DNA of 64,000 nucleotides from Thermoleophilia bacterium SCSIO 60948 (GCA_021496505.1 CP053031.1:186001-250000), one strand, 5' to 3'. Counted from the stretch's first letter, positions 1-7,882 are shown. The notes: generated from the sequence alone by a model not told the origin. Numbers and translations: made by a program.

Positions 1-2
1 GT

Positions 3-33
3 CCGCTCGAGCGCCGAGCGGGGGTTTGTCCTT
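3..33 (+). terminator. Terminator-like hairpin at left edge
   Basis: A perfect 7-bp inverted repeat (CCGCTCG / CGAGCGG, 5-nt loop) is followed by GGG and a T-rich stretch (TTTGTCCTT). This fits an intrinsic terminator for a plus-strand gene lying to the left of the window. No gene is visible between it and the small lipoprotein gene that ends near base 162. Confidence 0.35.
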
Positions 34-127
34 GCCCTTCGCAACCTAGGTCGGGCCCGCTGGCCTGAAATCGGCCGCGCTGATGCTCTGCCTTCAGCCC
101 TCGGGAGGACCTTCGGCGACGACCGGG

Positions 128-146
128 CCGTCCGTTCGAAGGACGG
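128..146 (-). terminator. Hairpin just downstream of lipoprotein doublet
   Basis: A 6-bp perfect inverted repeat (CCGTCC / GGACGG) with a 7-nt loop lies about 15 nt beyond the stop codon of the minus-strand small lipoprotein. It has no T-run, so it is a weak terminator candidate. The rest of bases 34-161 shows no gene. Confidence 0.25.
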
Positions 147-161
147 GCGCGGTCGCGCCGG

Positions 162-305
162 TCAGTCCTCCTGAGCGGCCTCCCAGGCCTGGATCGAGTC
201 GCGCACGTCGACCTGGTCGACGGCGTTCTCGCACCCGGCGAACAGGCCGATGAGGACCGTGGCCGCGAGCGCCGTCAGCGCCCGCCTGGATCGGCGGGCG
301 CTCAC
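162..305 (-). CDS. Very small lipoprotein, 47 aa, function unknown
   Basis: This short frame starts with GTG inside the stop codon of the upstream lipoprotein gene (a GTGA overlap), which implies translational coupling. The product has an Arg-rich N-terminus, a hydrophobic stretch (residues 10-22) and a clear lipobox LFAGC with Cys25, leaving a mature peptide of only about 23 residues (ENAVDQVDVRD and a Glu/Asp-rich end). I recognise no family. The signal sequence, lipobox and coupling argue that it is real. It is too short for most gene callers, so an annotation may lack it. A chance open frame remains possible. Confidence 0.5.
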   Translation of the reverse strand: MSARRSRRALTALAATVLIGLFAGCENAVDQVDVRDSIQAWEAAQED

Positions 306-808
306 TTGCCCTCGATCACCGCGACGGCCGCGTCGATCTCCTCGCGCGTGTCGTCGGTCAGCGAGACGACGATCGTCCCGTCGGCGATCTCGGCCTCGGT
401 GAAGTTCATGTCGATCGCCTTCGCGACGTCCTCGGCCTCCTGGGGCGAGCCGTACTCCTCGACCGCGAGCTGGGCCGGGCCGCCGGGCTCGGTCGCGTAG
501 ACGCCGGCGACCGCGGTGATCGGCTTGTCGAGCCCGATCGTCTCGGTCAGGTCACCCTTCGGCATCTCCTCGACCTCGTAGTCGGCCGCCTCGAGGTTGT
601 CGACGGCGCCGCCGAGCGCGCCGCCCGCCGTCGCGCCGCTCGTCGGCTCATCCGACCCCGTGGCGCCGGTCGACCCCGTCGGACCCGTCGCACCCGTGGT
701 CGTGGGCGTGGAGCTCGTCGTCTCCTCGTCGTCCCCGCCGCAGGCTCCGGCGACGACGCTCAGGGCGATGATCATCGCGACGACGATCGACTTGAACGGC
801 TGGTGCAT
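302..808 (-). CDS. Lipoprotein with Thr/Gly/Pro-rich linker, function unknown
   Basis: The 168-residue product has a type II signal peptide (hydrophobic residues 6-20) and lipobox VAGAC with Cys23. A low-complexity Thr/Gly/Pro/Ser linker of TGx-like repeats (about residues 30-65) follows. The C-terminal domain of about 100 residues contains ordinary mixed sequence, including a run resembling stress or anti-sigma accessory lipoproteins (AVAGVYATEPGG), but I do not recognise the family. It is probably anchored in the outer leaflet of the membrane by lipidation. It is coupled to a second, tiny lipoprotein gene downstream, so the two may act together. The frame and signal peptide are sound; the function is unknown. 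Confidence 0.75.
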   Translation of the reverse strand: MHQPFKSIVVAMIIALSVVAGACGGDDEETTSSTPTTTGATGPTGSTGATGSDEPTSGATAGGALGGAVDNLEAADYEVEEMPKGDLTETIGLDKPITAVAGVYATEPGGPAQLAVEEYGSPQEAEDVAKAIDMNFTEAEIADGTIVVSLTDDTREEIDAAVAVIEGK

Positions 809-967
809 CTCGGCTCCTCGTCTCAGGTTGCGGCGTCCCCCCAGCGGGCGCCGCCGGCAAGGTAGCGCCCGCCGCGCCGGCGCGGCATCGGTCGCGCGGA
901 GGATCTCGACGGCTCGCGGGTCCGTCGTGGGGATGAGGCGACCCGCACGCCGTAGTCTCGGCTGCGC

Positions 968-1948
968 ATGGCCGAGACACGGATCGATCAGCTGACCGGG
1001 CTCAGGGTCCTACTCGACACCTCTGGCCGGGCGACCCCGCCCGCCGGCTGCTCGCTCTGCGACCCGGCGAGCTCCGGGCTCGAGACGGTCTGGACCGACG
1101 CGGGTGGATCGGTATCGGCCTTCGCCGCGCCGGGCGACCTCGACCCCGGCGCCGGACCGGATTCGAGCTCCGACAGCGGCTTGTCGAGCATCGCCGACCC
1201 ACTTCGAGCCTCGACGCGCGGGACCGACGCCGGGCTCTTCGCCGCGCAGCCGACCGCGGGCGCGAACGAGCTGATCCCGCACGCCTCCGAGCACGGTGCG
1301 CGGCTCGCCGGGCTCGGCGCCGAGCGCGTCGCGGTGCTCGTCGCCGCCTGGCAGGCGCGCGTCGCCGAGCTTTCGGAGTCGAGCTCCTACGTCAGCCTGA
1401 GCGTCGACGAGGGACCCGGCTCCCACGGCCACGCCACGTTGCGCTCGCTCGATTTCGTGCCGGCCGAGGTCGCCCGCGAGCGCGAGCGCTCGGCGGCCTA
1501 CCACGAGCGGACGATGGGCGGGCACCTGCTGGGCGACGTCGTCACGGCCGAGATCCGCCGTCGCGAGCGCTTCGTCGCCGTCGACGATCAGAGCGTGCTG
1601 CTCTGCCCTTGGGCGTCGCGTTCGGCCTACGAGCTGCGGATCGTTCCGCGCGAGCCCGCGCCACGCTGGGAGATCGGCGCCGGCGCGGCGCCGATGCTCG
1701 CCACTGCCGCGAGCCTGCTCGAGGAGGCTCTCGGCCCGGAGGCCGGCCTCGCGGTCTGGGTGCGGACCGCGCCGCGCGGAGCGGAGGAGTTCTGCTGGCA
1801 CATCGACCTGATCCCCGACCCCGAAGGGCGCGACGGGTTCGGCCTCGGGACGGGGGTCGATGTCGACCGCGTGGCTCCGGAGGAGGCCGCCGAGCGGCTG
1901 CGCGCGATCCACGCCGCACGAACCAGAGCGGCGCGCGAGGGCGGATAG
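968..1948 (+). CDS. Galactose-1-phosphate uridylyltransferase (GalT/HIT) family protein
   Basis: The 326-residue product resembles the GalT branch of the HIT superfamily, which transfers UMP between sugar phosphates. It has CSLC (Cys28, Cys31), like the first zinc pair of GalT. It also has an HGH triad (His153-155) where GalT has HPH, and the second-domain pattern of FVPAEVARERE, then ERFVAVDD and a WHIDLIPD segment near His278. The canonical Gln after HPHG is replaced by Thr in HGHAT. The family assignment is good. The substrate is uncertain, because no other Leloir-pathway gene is nearby and several GalT-like proteins act on other nucleotidyl transfers. ATG is the only sensible start. Confidence 0.7.
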   Translation: MAETRIDQLTGLRVLLDTSGRATPPAGCSLCDPASSGLETVWTDAGGSVSAFAAPGDLDPGAGPDSSSDSGLSSIADPLRASTRGTDAGLFAAQPTAGANELIPHASEHGARLAGLGAERVAVLVAAWQARVAELSESSSYVSLSVDEGPGSHGHATLRSLDFVPAEVARERERSAAYHERTMGGHLLGDVVTAEIRRRERFVAVDDQSVLLCPWASRSAYELRIVPREPAPRWEIGAGAAPMLATAASLLEEALGPEAGLAVWVRTAPRGAEEFCWHIDLIPDPEGRDGFGLGTGVDVDRVAPEEAAERLRAIHAARTRAAREGG

Positions 1949-1961
1949 GGTCCGCGAGCCG

Positions 1962-2621
1962 ATGCCACCGATCGCTCGCCCGATACCCCGCTTCATCGCC
2001 GACGCCGCTGTCGAGCCCGCTCCCTACGGGCGCTGGGCGGAGCGGCTGATCGAGGTCTTCGAGGCCGAGACGCTGATGCTCGCCGACGAGGCCGGCGCGC
2101 CGCTCGACACGGAGACGATCCGCTGGTTTCCCGAGCGCAGCTGGGGCGGACGCACCTACGTGCCGGTGACCGGCTCCGCCGTCACCTCGCCGCCCGACGG
2201 CGAGCCCGCCGACGGCGGTGGACCGGTCGAGTACTTCGGCTGGGTCGCGTTCACCCGCGGCGAAGAGGGATCCGAGCCGACCGACCTCGACGGGTCGGCC
2301 GACTTCACCGACGTGACAGCCGCCGAGAACCCCGACTGGCAGGTCGACCTCAACGACTCGGTCATCGGAGCCTGGCGCGCGGAGGGCAAGCGCGGCGGCG
2401 ACGTGACACTCGTCTGGGGCCTGCCGATGGTCCGCGCCGCCGTCGCCGCAACGGCCGAGCTCGACGGCGACGTGCTCGACCAGACACCCGTGGTCGACGG
2501 GCGCTTCACGTTGATCGCGGTCGACGCCGTCGCGGGCTTCGGCGACGAGGACCTGTTGCTCGGAGTCAAGCTCTGGGACCGGCAGCTGCGCGAGATCGCG
2601 AGCGAGTCGCTCTACGACTAG
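1962..2621 (+). CDS. Conserved hypothetical protein, 219 aa
   Basis: This frame begins at an ATG 13 nt after the GalT-like stop codon, so the two are probably co-transcribed. The product is acidic and soluble, with no signal peptide or membrane segment. It contains Trp-rich motifs (IRWFPERSWGGRTYVPV, VEYFGWVAF) and an acidic centre. I recognise no family. A longer in-frame extension upstream would overlap the GalT-like gene and is Arg-rich out-of-frame sequence, so the ATG is preferred. Linkage to the GalT-like gene is the only functional hint. Confidence 0.65.
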   Translation: MPPIARPIPRFIADAAVEPAPYGRWAERLIEVFEAETLMLADEAGAPLDTETIRWFPERSWGGRTYVPVTGSAVTSPPDGEPADGGGPVEYFGWVAFTRGEEGSEPTDLDGSADFTDVTAAENPDWQVDLNDSVIGAWRAEGKRGGDVTLVWGLPMVRAAVAATAELDGDVLDQTPVVDGRFTLIAVDAVAGFGDEDLLLGVKLWDRQLREIASESLYD

Positions 2622-2660
2622 GACGGGCTCGGGCGCGCGGAGGGAGCATCGGCCGCAGGT

Positions 2661-2675
2661 GGTTGCAGAGCAACC
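2661..2675 (+). terminator. Short hairpin after hypothetical gene
   Basis: A perfect inverted repeat GGTTGC / GCAACC with a 3-nt AGA loop lies about 40 nt past the stop codon of the upstream plus-strand gene, just before the dispersed repeat. It has no T-run, so it is only a weak terminator candidate. Confidence 0.3.
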
Positions 2676-2707
2676 GGATCCGACCAACGCCCCGCCGAAG
2701 ACGTCTC

Positions 2708-2865
2708 GGGAGCGAGGCAAAGTCACCCTGGAGCCCTACAGAGGCACCTATCCGACGATGCCTCGTCACGGACCGCCCGAACTCACCCAGCGCACCCAGG
2801 GGTCATCCCCTCGGTGCAACCAGACCACGCGCCGCACCCACCAGCGACGCCCCGAGCGGGACGCC
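2708..2865 (+). repeat. Dispersed repeat, copy A (about 158 bp)
   Basis: This stretch matches the reverse complement of a segment near 54.65-54.80 kb. Shared blocks in order are GTCACCC, GCCCTACAG, GGCACC, ATCCG, GCGCACCCAGGG, TCCCCTCGGTGCAA, CAGACCAC, GCCGCACC and CGACGCCCCGA. By eye about three quarters of positions match with a few small indels, most strongly in the 3' half. Both copies sit between convergent genes. Several frames are open here, but indels between the copies break frame, so I do not treat it as coding. It may be a REP-like element, a small RNA or a two-way terminator. Confidence 0.7.
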
Positions 2866-2881
2866 AGGCACCGGCCAGCCG

Positions 2882-3268
2882 CTACCAGTCGTATTCGACG
2901 TCGTCGATCGAGTCCGTGTTGAAGAAGTAGGCGAATCGCAGCGACGTGTCACCGGCGTTGCGACAGGCGTGGGGAAGATCTCCCGGGATGTGGACCGCGC
3001 CGCCCGCGCTGACCCGATGGACCCTGTCGCCCGTCTCGACCTCTGCTGTCCCGTCGATGACGAAGTAGGTCTCGGCCTGCGGGTGGCTGTGTCGCTGCAG
3101 CTCGCCCCCCGGCTCTATCTCGACCGTCCCGATGGTCATGCCGCGCGTGTCGGTCAGGCCGCGGCTTATCAGCGTGTTCGACCGCACCCCGAAACCGCGA
3201 TATCGCGTCCAGATCTCAGGGTCGCGATGCGACGCCTGGACGACCGTCTCTTCGTTCTCAGTTCTCAT
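2882..3268 (-). CDS. Cupin-domain protein
   Basis: The 128-residue product is a single-domain cupin. The first cupin motif is seen in GGELQRHSHPQAETYFVIDG, with His and Glu metal ligands, and the second in the HIPGDLPHACRN segment, with the final His. Such proteins bind a metal ion and range from sugar isomerases to dioxygenases and regulators; the specific role cannot be told. It is transcribed divergently from the GntR/PDH operon, with which it may share a control region. The ATG start is close to the divergent promoter region. Confidence 0.75.
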   Translation of the reverse strand: MRTENEETVVQASHRDPEIWTRYRGFGVRSNTLISRGLTDTRGMTIGTVEIEPGGELQRHSHPQAETYFVIDGTAEVETGDRVHRVSAGGAVHIPGDLPHACRNAGDTSLRFAYFFNTDSIDDVEYDW

Positions 3269-3347
3269 CCTTGATCACCTGAGCCCGGCTTCCCAGCTTC
3301 GACAGCCTCATGAGTCCCTGGGCGCTCGAAGTCGCGGCGTTCGCGCG

Positions 3348-3359
3348 CTTGTATACTAG
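3348..3359 (+). promoter_or_regulatory. Probable GntR operator overlapping a -10 element
   Basis: The sequence CTTGTATACTAG is a near-perfect palindrome (10 of 12 positions symmetric) centred on GTATAC. It contains TATACT, a good -10 hexamer. Operators with TTGTATACAA-like cores are known for several FCD-type GntR regulators such as MatR. It sits 26 nt before the GTG start of the GntR gene, with GGAGG between. Autoregulation of the gntR-pdh operon by this protein is the natural inference. Confidence 0.5.
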
Positions 3360-3385
3360 CCCTGGGTGGAGGTAGAGGTAACAGC

Positions 3386-4114
3386 GTGACGGCCGTGTCG
3401 GCAGTCGCCGAGCCGATCGCGAGCGCGACGCCGCTGCGTCGTGAGAACGCCCACCTGCGCGTCTACGCCGGCCTTCTCGACGAGATCGTCCGCGCCGAGC
3501 ACGAGCCCGGCAAGCGGCTGAGCGAGAACGAGCTCGCCGCCTCCTTCGGGGTCAGTCGCACGCCGGTTCGCGAGGCGCTCGCGACGCTTCGCGACGACGG
3601 GCTCGTCGAGGTGCTCCCGAAGCACGGGACGTTCGTCGCGCCGATCTCCGAGGGCGCGGTGCGAAATGCCCAGTTCATCCGCGAGGCGCTCGAGTGCGCC
3701 GCGATCCGCACGGCGGCGATCCGCGTCGCCGACTCGGACATCGCCGAGCTCGAGGCGAAGCTCGCCGGGCAGGAGCGAGCGGAGCGCAGGGCGGACCACG
3801 ACGCCTTCTACGCACTCGACGACGACTTCCACCACACGCTCTGCGACCTCTCGGGGTACGCCGAGGTCTGGCGGGTGTCCCAGCGCGCCAAGTCGCACCT
3901 GAACCGCGTCCGCCGGTTGAGCCTGCCGGCGCCCGACTACCTCGGCGAGATGATCGCCGAGCACCGGGTGATTCTCACCGCCCTCGGGGCACGTGATCCC
4001 GATGCGGCCGAAAGCGCGATGCGCCACCACCTCGGGATGGTGCTGCGCGAGCTACCGAGGCTTCGCGACCAGTTTCCCGGTTACTTCACAGGAGAGGTGA
4101 GGAGAAGCCGATGA
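3386..4114 (+). CDS. GntR-family transcriptional regulator (FCD domain)
   Basis: The 242-residue product has an N-terminal winged helix-turn-helix (about residues 22-85, with LSENELAASFGVSRTPVREAL). A C-terminal all-helical FCD ligand domain follows, with likely metal/ligand residues Asp145, His149, His193 and His214/215. It starts with GTG behind a GGAGG site. Its stop overlaps the ATG of the E1 alpha gene by 4 nt. FCD regulators usually sense a carboxylic acid, so control of the downstream dehydrogenase by pyruvate, lactate or a similar acid is a fair inference. Confidence 0.85.
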   Translation: MTAVSAVAEPIASATPLRRENAHLRVYAGLLDEIVRAEHEPGKRLSENELAASFGVSRTPVREALATLRDDGLVEVLPKHGTFVAPISEGAVRNAQFIREALECAAIRTAAIRVADSDIAELEAKLAGQERAERRADHDAFYALDDDFHHTLCDLSGYAEVWRVSQRAKSHLNRVRRLSLPAPDYLGEMIAEHRVILTALGARDPDAAESAMRHHLGMVLRELPRLRDQFPGYFTGEVRRSR

Positions 4115-5178
4115 CCGTCCACGCGAGCCCGGCCGAGATCGAGACCGATCAGCTGCTCGGAATGCTCGAGCGCATGTATCTGATCAGGCGTTTCGAGACC
4201 GAGGCCGAGCGCCAGTACAAGCAGGCCAAGATCGGCGGCTACTGCCACCTGTCCTCCGGTCAGGAGGCGACCTGCGTCGGGACGATGGACGCGATGACCG
4301 ACGACGACCTGCTCGTCACGGGCTATCGCAGCCACGGCTTCGCGCTCGCCCGGCACGTCCCCGCGACCGAGGTCATGGCCGAGCTGTTCGGCCGCGTCGA
4401 CGGCTGCGCGCGCGGCCGCGGCGGTTCGATGCACCTGCTCGACCCCGACCTCGGCTACTACGGCGGCTGGGGGATCGTCGGCGGCCAGCTCCCCGTGGCG
4501 ACGGGTCTCGCGCTCGCGCTCGTGCGCCAGGAGCGCCCCGCCGCCGTCCTCTGCGAGCTCGGTGACGGCGCGGTCAACATGGGCGCCTGGCACGAGTCGC
4601 TCAACCTCGCCTCGCTGTGGGACCTGCCGATCGTCTACCTCGTCGTCAACAACATCTATGGGATGGGAACGTCGGTCGAGCGCGCGTCGGCCGAGCCGGA
4701 GCTCTTTCGCCGCGCTCACGCGCACCGCATGGTCGGCGAGCGGATCGACGGCGACGACATCGAGGAGGTCCACGCCGCGACCTCCGAGCTGCTGCAGACC
4801 GCCCGTGACCGCCACCGTCCGGCGGTGCTCGAGGCACTCACCTACCGCTATCGCGGCCACTCGGTCGCCGACGCCGGGCTCTCCTACCGCGACCGTGACG
4901 AGATCAAGGAGCACCAGGAGCGCGACCCGATCAAGCGCGTGCGATCGGTGCTCAGCGAGCGCGGTGTCGAGGACGAGCAGCTCGACGCCGCCGACGAGCG
5001 GGCCCAGGAGCAGGTCGCCGAGGCGGTCGAGTTCGCCGACGCGAGTCCCGAGCCGCCGCTCGATCAGCTCGCCTACGGGATGTACGCCAAGGGCTCGGAC
5101 AAGCAGTTCGCGAGGATGCGGCCCGGGAGCCCGTTCGGCGAGCGAGAGCTGGTCTTCGACGCGGGGCTGGGTGATTGA
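4111..5178 (+). CDS. Pyruvate/acetoin dehydrogenase E1 component, alpha subunit
   Basis: This 355-residue protein is the thiamine-diphosphate-dependent E1 alpha subunit. With E1 beta it decarboxylates a 2-oxo acid (pyruvate or acetoin) and passes the acyl unit to the E2 lipoyl arm. The TPP motif runs from GDGAVN (residues 151-156) to NN (180-181), and the RGRGGSMHL active-site loop and YRGHSVAD segment are typical. Length is normal. It overlaps gntR by ATGA and the E1 beta region follows at once. Acetoin and pyruvate enzymes are hard to separate by sequence; branched-chain substrates are less likely. Confidence 0.88.
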   Translation: MTVHASPAEIETDQLLGMLERMYLIRRFETEAERQYKQAKIGGYCHLSSGQEATCVGTMDAMTDDDLLVTGYRSHGFALARHVPATEVMAELFGRVDGCARGRGGSMHLLDPDLGYYGGWGIVGGQLPVATGLALALVRQERPAAVLCELGDGAVNMGAWHESLNLASLWDLPIVYLVVNNIYGMGTSVERASAEPELFRRAHAHRMVGERIDGDDIEEVHAATSELLQTARDRHRPAVLEALTYRYRGHSVADAGLSYRDRDEIKEHQERDPIKRVRSVLSERGVEDEQLDAADERAQEQVAEAVEFADASPEPPLDQLAYGMYAKGSDKQFARMRPGSPFGERELVFDAGLGD

Positions 5179-5180
5179 CG

Positions 5181-6317
5181 ATGGCCGCGACCGAGGCCGA
5201 GGAGATGGAGCGAAACCGCGCCGCGCGTGAGGGCAAGGGCTCCGAGGACGGCAAGGTGAGCGAGAACGGATCGTCCGGCGACGCGCAGGCCGAGGAGTCC
5301 TCCGACTCCGGGCCCGACCCCGAGGGCGTCGAGGAGATGACCTACCGCGAGGCGCTTCGCCTCGCGCTGGCCGAGGAGCTCGAACACGACCCGCGCGTGT
5401 TCCTGATGGGCGAGGAGGTCGGCCAGTTCGAGGGCGCCTACAAGGTGTCGGCCGGCCTGATGGACCGCTTCGGTGCCGACCGCGTCCGCGACACGCCGAT
5501 CTCCGAGGAGGGGTTCGTCGGCGCCGGCGTCGGCGCGGCGATGCTCGGCGAGCGTCCGGTCGTCGAGATCATGACCCTCAACTTCCTGCTGGTCGCGATG
5601 GATCAGGTGATCAACCACGCGGCGAAGATCGGGGCGATGTTCGGCGGCATGGTCCGCTGCCCGATGGTCATCCGCACGCCGAACGGAGCCGGCGCCCAGC
5701 TCACGGCGCAGCACTCGCAGAGCTTCGACCAGTGGTTCGCCTCGACGCCGGGTCTCAAGGTCGTCGCGCCGGCCAACCCGCGTGACGCCAAGGGGCTGCT
5801 GAAGGCGGCGATCCGCGACGAGGATCCGGTGCTCGTGATCGAGAATCTCCCGATCTACAAGGAGAAGGGCGAGGTCCCGCTCGACCCCGATTTCACGACG
5901 CCGATCGGACTCGCCGACGTGCCGCGCAAGGGCTCGGACCTGACGCTGATCTCGCACTCGTTCGCGACGAAGCGATGCCTCGACGTCGCCGAGGATCTCG
6001 CCGAGTCCCACGGGCTCGACATCGAGGTCGTCGACTTGCGCTCGCTGCGCCCGCTCGACGTCGAGACGGTCGCCGCCTCGGTGTCGAAGACCTCGCGGGC
6101 GGTCTGCGTCGAGGAGGGCTGGCCGACCTACGGCGTCACGGCGGAGATCGCCGCCCGGATCGGCAAGGCGTGCTTCGACGATCTCGACGCACCGGTAGAA
6201 AGAGTGGGGATGGCGGAGGTGCCGATGCCCTACGCGAAGAACCTTGAGACCGCCGCCCTGCCGGGCGCCGACCGGATCGCAGAGGCGGTCCTCGAGACCC
6301 TGGAGGGTTCCAGATGA
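5181..6317 (+). CDS. Pyruvate/acetoin dehydrogenase E1 component, beta subunit
   Basis: The protein is the beta partner of the E1 heterotetramer. It has the usual transketolase-like pyrimidine-binding domain (GEEVGQFEGAYKVSAGL, then EEGFVGAGVGAAM) and the C-terminal transketolase domain (VVDLRSLRPLDVET, then VCVEEGWPTYG). The ATG two nucleotides after the E1 alpha stop is chosen; a TTG six bases earlier is also possible. The first 45-50 residues are an acidic, Ser/Glu-rich extension absent from most E1 beta proteins, which are about 330 residues long. Its stop overlaps the E2 ATG. Confidence 0.88.
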   Translation: MAATEAEEMERNRAAREGKGSEDGKVSENGSSGDAQAEESSDSGPDPEGVEEMTYREALRLALAEELEHDPRVFLMGEEVGQFEGAYKVSAGLMDRFGADRVRDTPISEEGFVGAGVGAAMLGERPVVEIMTLNFLLVAMDQVINHAAKIGAMFGGMVRCPMVIRTPNGAGAQLTAQHSQSFDQWFASTPGLKVVAPANPRDAKGLLKAAIRDEDPVLVIENLPIYKEKGEVPLDPDFTTPIGLADVPRKGSDLTLISHSFATKRCLDVAEDLAESHGLDIEVVDLRSLRPLDVETVAASVSKTSRAVCVEEGWPTYGVTAEIAARIGKACFDDLDAPVERVGMAEVPMPYAKNLETAALPGADRIAEAVLETLEGSR

Positions 6318-7882
6318 GCGACATCCTGATGCCCCGCCTCTCCGATTCGATGGAGGAGGGGACGATCGTCAAGTGGATCGCCTCGGAGGGCGACGAGATC
6401 TCGGAGGGCGACGAGCTCGTCGAGATCGAGACCGACAAGGCGAACATGGTCTACGAGGCCGACGAGTCGGGAACGCTGACGGAGATCGTCGCCCAGGAGG
6501 GGGACACGGTCGCGCTCGGTGAGCCGATCGCCCGCTTCGGCGAGGGCGGGGGTGGCGGTTCCTCCGACTCCGCCGAGGAGTCCGGTGACGACTCCGCCGA
6601 CGAGGACGAGGACGTCGAGGCGGACGCCGGCGAGGACGAGGACACGGGCGACGAGGAGTCCGGTGACGCCTCCGCCGACGAGGCCCGTGACGACGAGGAC
6701 GGGGCCGACGAGGACGACGAGGATGAGGACGAGTCCGAAGGCGGTGCCGAGGAGGCCGAGCCCGAGGCCAAGGAGGCCGAGCAGCAGCCAGAGGACGAGG
6801 AGTCCGAGCGCGGCGGCAGCGAAGAGGGCGGCGATCCGAGCGGTGGTTCGAGCGACGGGTCGGGTTCGGGCGAATCCGGGTCGTCGGATTCAGGCTCCTC
6901 GAGCGACGCGGGCCCGCGGGTCAAGGCCTCGCCGCTCGCGCGCCGGATCGCGAGCGAGTCGGGCGTCGATCTCCAGAACGTGAAGGGCTCGGGCCCGGGC
7001 GGGCGCATCCTGCGCGCCGACGTCGAGGCCGCGGCCTCCGGCGGGTCGAGCGTCGCGGAGGAGGCTCCGGCCGAGAAGCCGAAGTCCGAGAAGAAGGCGA
7101 AGAAGTCCAAGAAGGACAAGAAGTCCAAGAAGGACGACGACTCGAAGAAGGACGGCGCCAAGGCCGCCCCGGAGCGAGGCGAGACGGCGAAGGGCACGAC
7201 GGAGACCGTCGAGCTCACCCGCCTCCAGCAGACCGTCGCGCGACGGATGTCGGAGTCGAAGGCGACGGCGCCGCACTTCTATCTCCAGACGGACATCGAC
7301 ATGAGCCGCGCCGTCGAGGCGCGCGCCGCGCTCAAGGCCTCAGCACGCGAGGGCGACCCGGTGCCGTCGTTCAACGACATGGTCGTGAAGGCCTGCGCCG
7401 TCGCGCTCGGCGAATACCCGCGGGCCAACGGCGCCTACAAGGACGGGCGCTTCGAGCTCTACTCGCGGATCAACGTCGGAATAGCGGTCGCGGGCCAGGA
7501 CGCGCTCGTCGTGCCGACCATCTTCGACTGCGACAAGAAGGGCCTGCGCGAGATCGCCGCGGACGCGCGAGCGCTCGCGGGCAAGGTGCGCGACCGCTCG
7601 ATCACCCCGCCTGAGCTCTCGGGTGCGACGTTCACGGTGTCGAACCTCGGGATGTACGGCGTGACGAACTTCCACGCCGTGATCAACTCGCCGCAGGCCG
7701 CGATCCTGGCCGTCGGCGCGATCACCGAGAAGCCGGTGATCCGCGACGGCGAGCTCGAGACCGCGCACCTGATGGGCGTGACCCTCGCCTGCGACCACCG
7801 GATCCTCTACGGCGCCGACGGGGCGGAGTTCCTCGCCCGAGTCCGCGCGCTGCTCGAGGAGCCGGTGGGCCTGGCGCTCTAG
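6314..7882 (+). CDS. Dihydrolipoamide acyltransferase (E2) of the 2-oxo acid dehydrogenase complex
   Basis: The 522-residue E2 has one lipoyl domain (residues 1-75, lipoyl Lys42 in ETDKANM) and a long Asp/Glu/Ser linker (about 80-200). A peripheral-subunit-binding domain (about 203-238) and a Lys/Ser-rich linker (about 240-290) follow, then the CoA-dependent acyltransferase domain. The catalytic His lies near residue 495 in DHRILYGADGAEFL, where the common HxxxDG motif has Tyr instead of Asp. It forms the core that accepts acyl groups from E1. No E3 gene lies nearby, so E3 must be encoded elsewhere. Confidence 0.88.
   Translation: MSDILMPRLSDSMEEGTIVKWIASEGDEISEGDELVEIETDKANMVYEADESGTLTEIVAQEGDTVALGEPIARFGEGGGGGSSDSAEESGDDSADEDEDVEADAGEDEDTGDEESGDASADEARDDEDGADEDDEDEDESEGGAEEAEPEAKEAEQQPEDEESERGGSEEGGDPSGGSSDGSGSGESGSSDSGSSSDAGPRVKASPLARRIASESGVDLQNVKGSGPGGRILRADVEAAASGGSSVAEEAPAEKPKSEKKAKKSKKDKKSKKDDDSKKDGAKAAPERGETAKGTTETVELTRLQQTVARRMSESKATAPHFYLQTDIDMSRAVEARAALKASAREGDPVPSFNDMVVKACAVALGEYPRANGAYKDGRFELYSRINVGIAVAGQDALVVPTIFDCDKKGLREIAADARALAGKVRDRSITPPELSGATFTVSNLGMYGVTNFHAVINSPQAAILAVGAITEKPVIRDGELETAHLMGVTLACDHRILYGADGAEFLARVRALLEEPVGLAL

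Noticed and set aside
2659-3274. Plus-strand frames over the first repeat copy and the cupin gene
   Set aside because: They lie partly antisense to the cupin, and indels between the two repeat copies break the frame. No codon-level sign of coding.
6545-6910. Repeats in the E2 gene as a DNA repeat array
   Set aside because: The repetition comes from Asp/Glu/Ser-rich codons of the protein linker, not from a unit repeat with fixed spacing.
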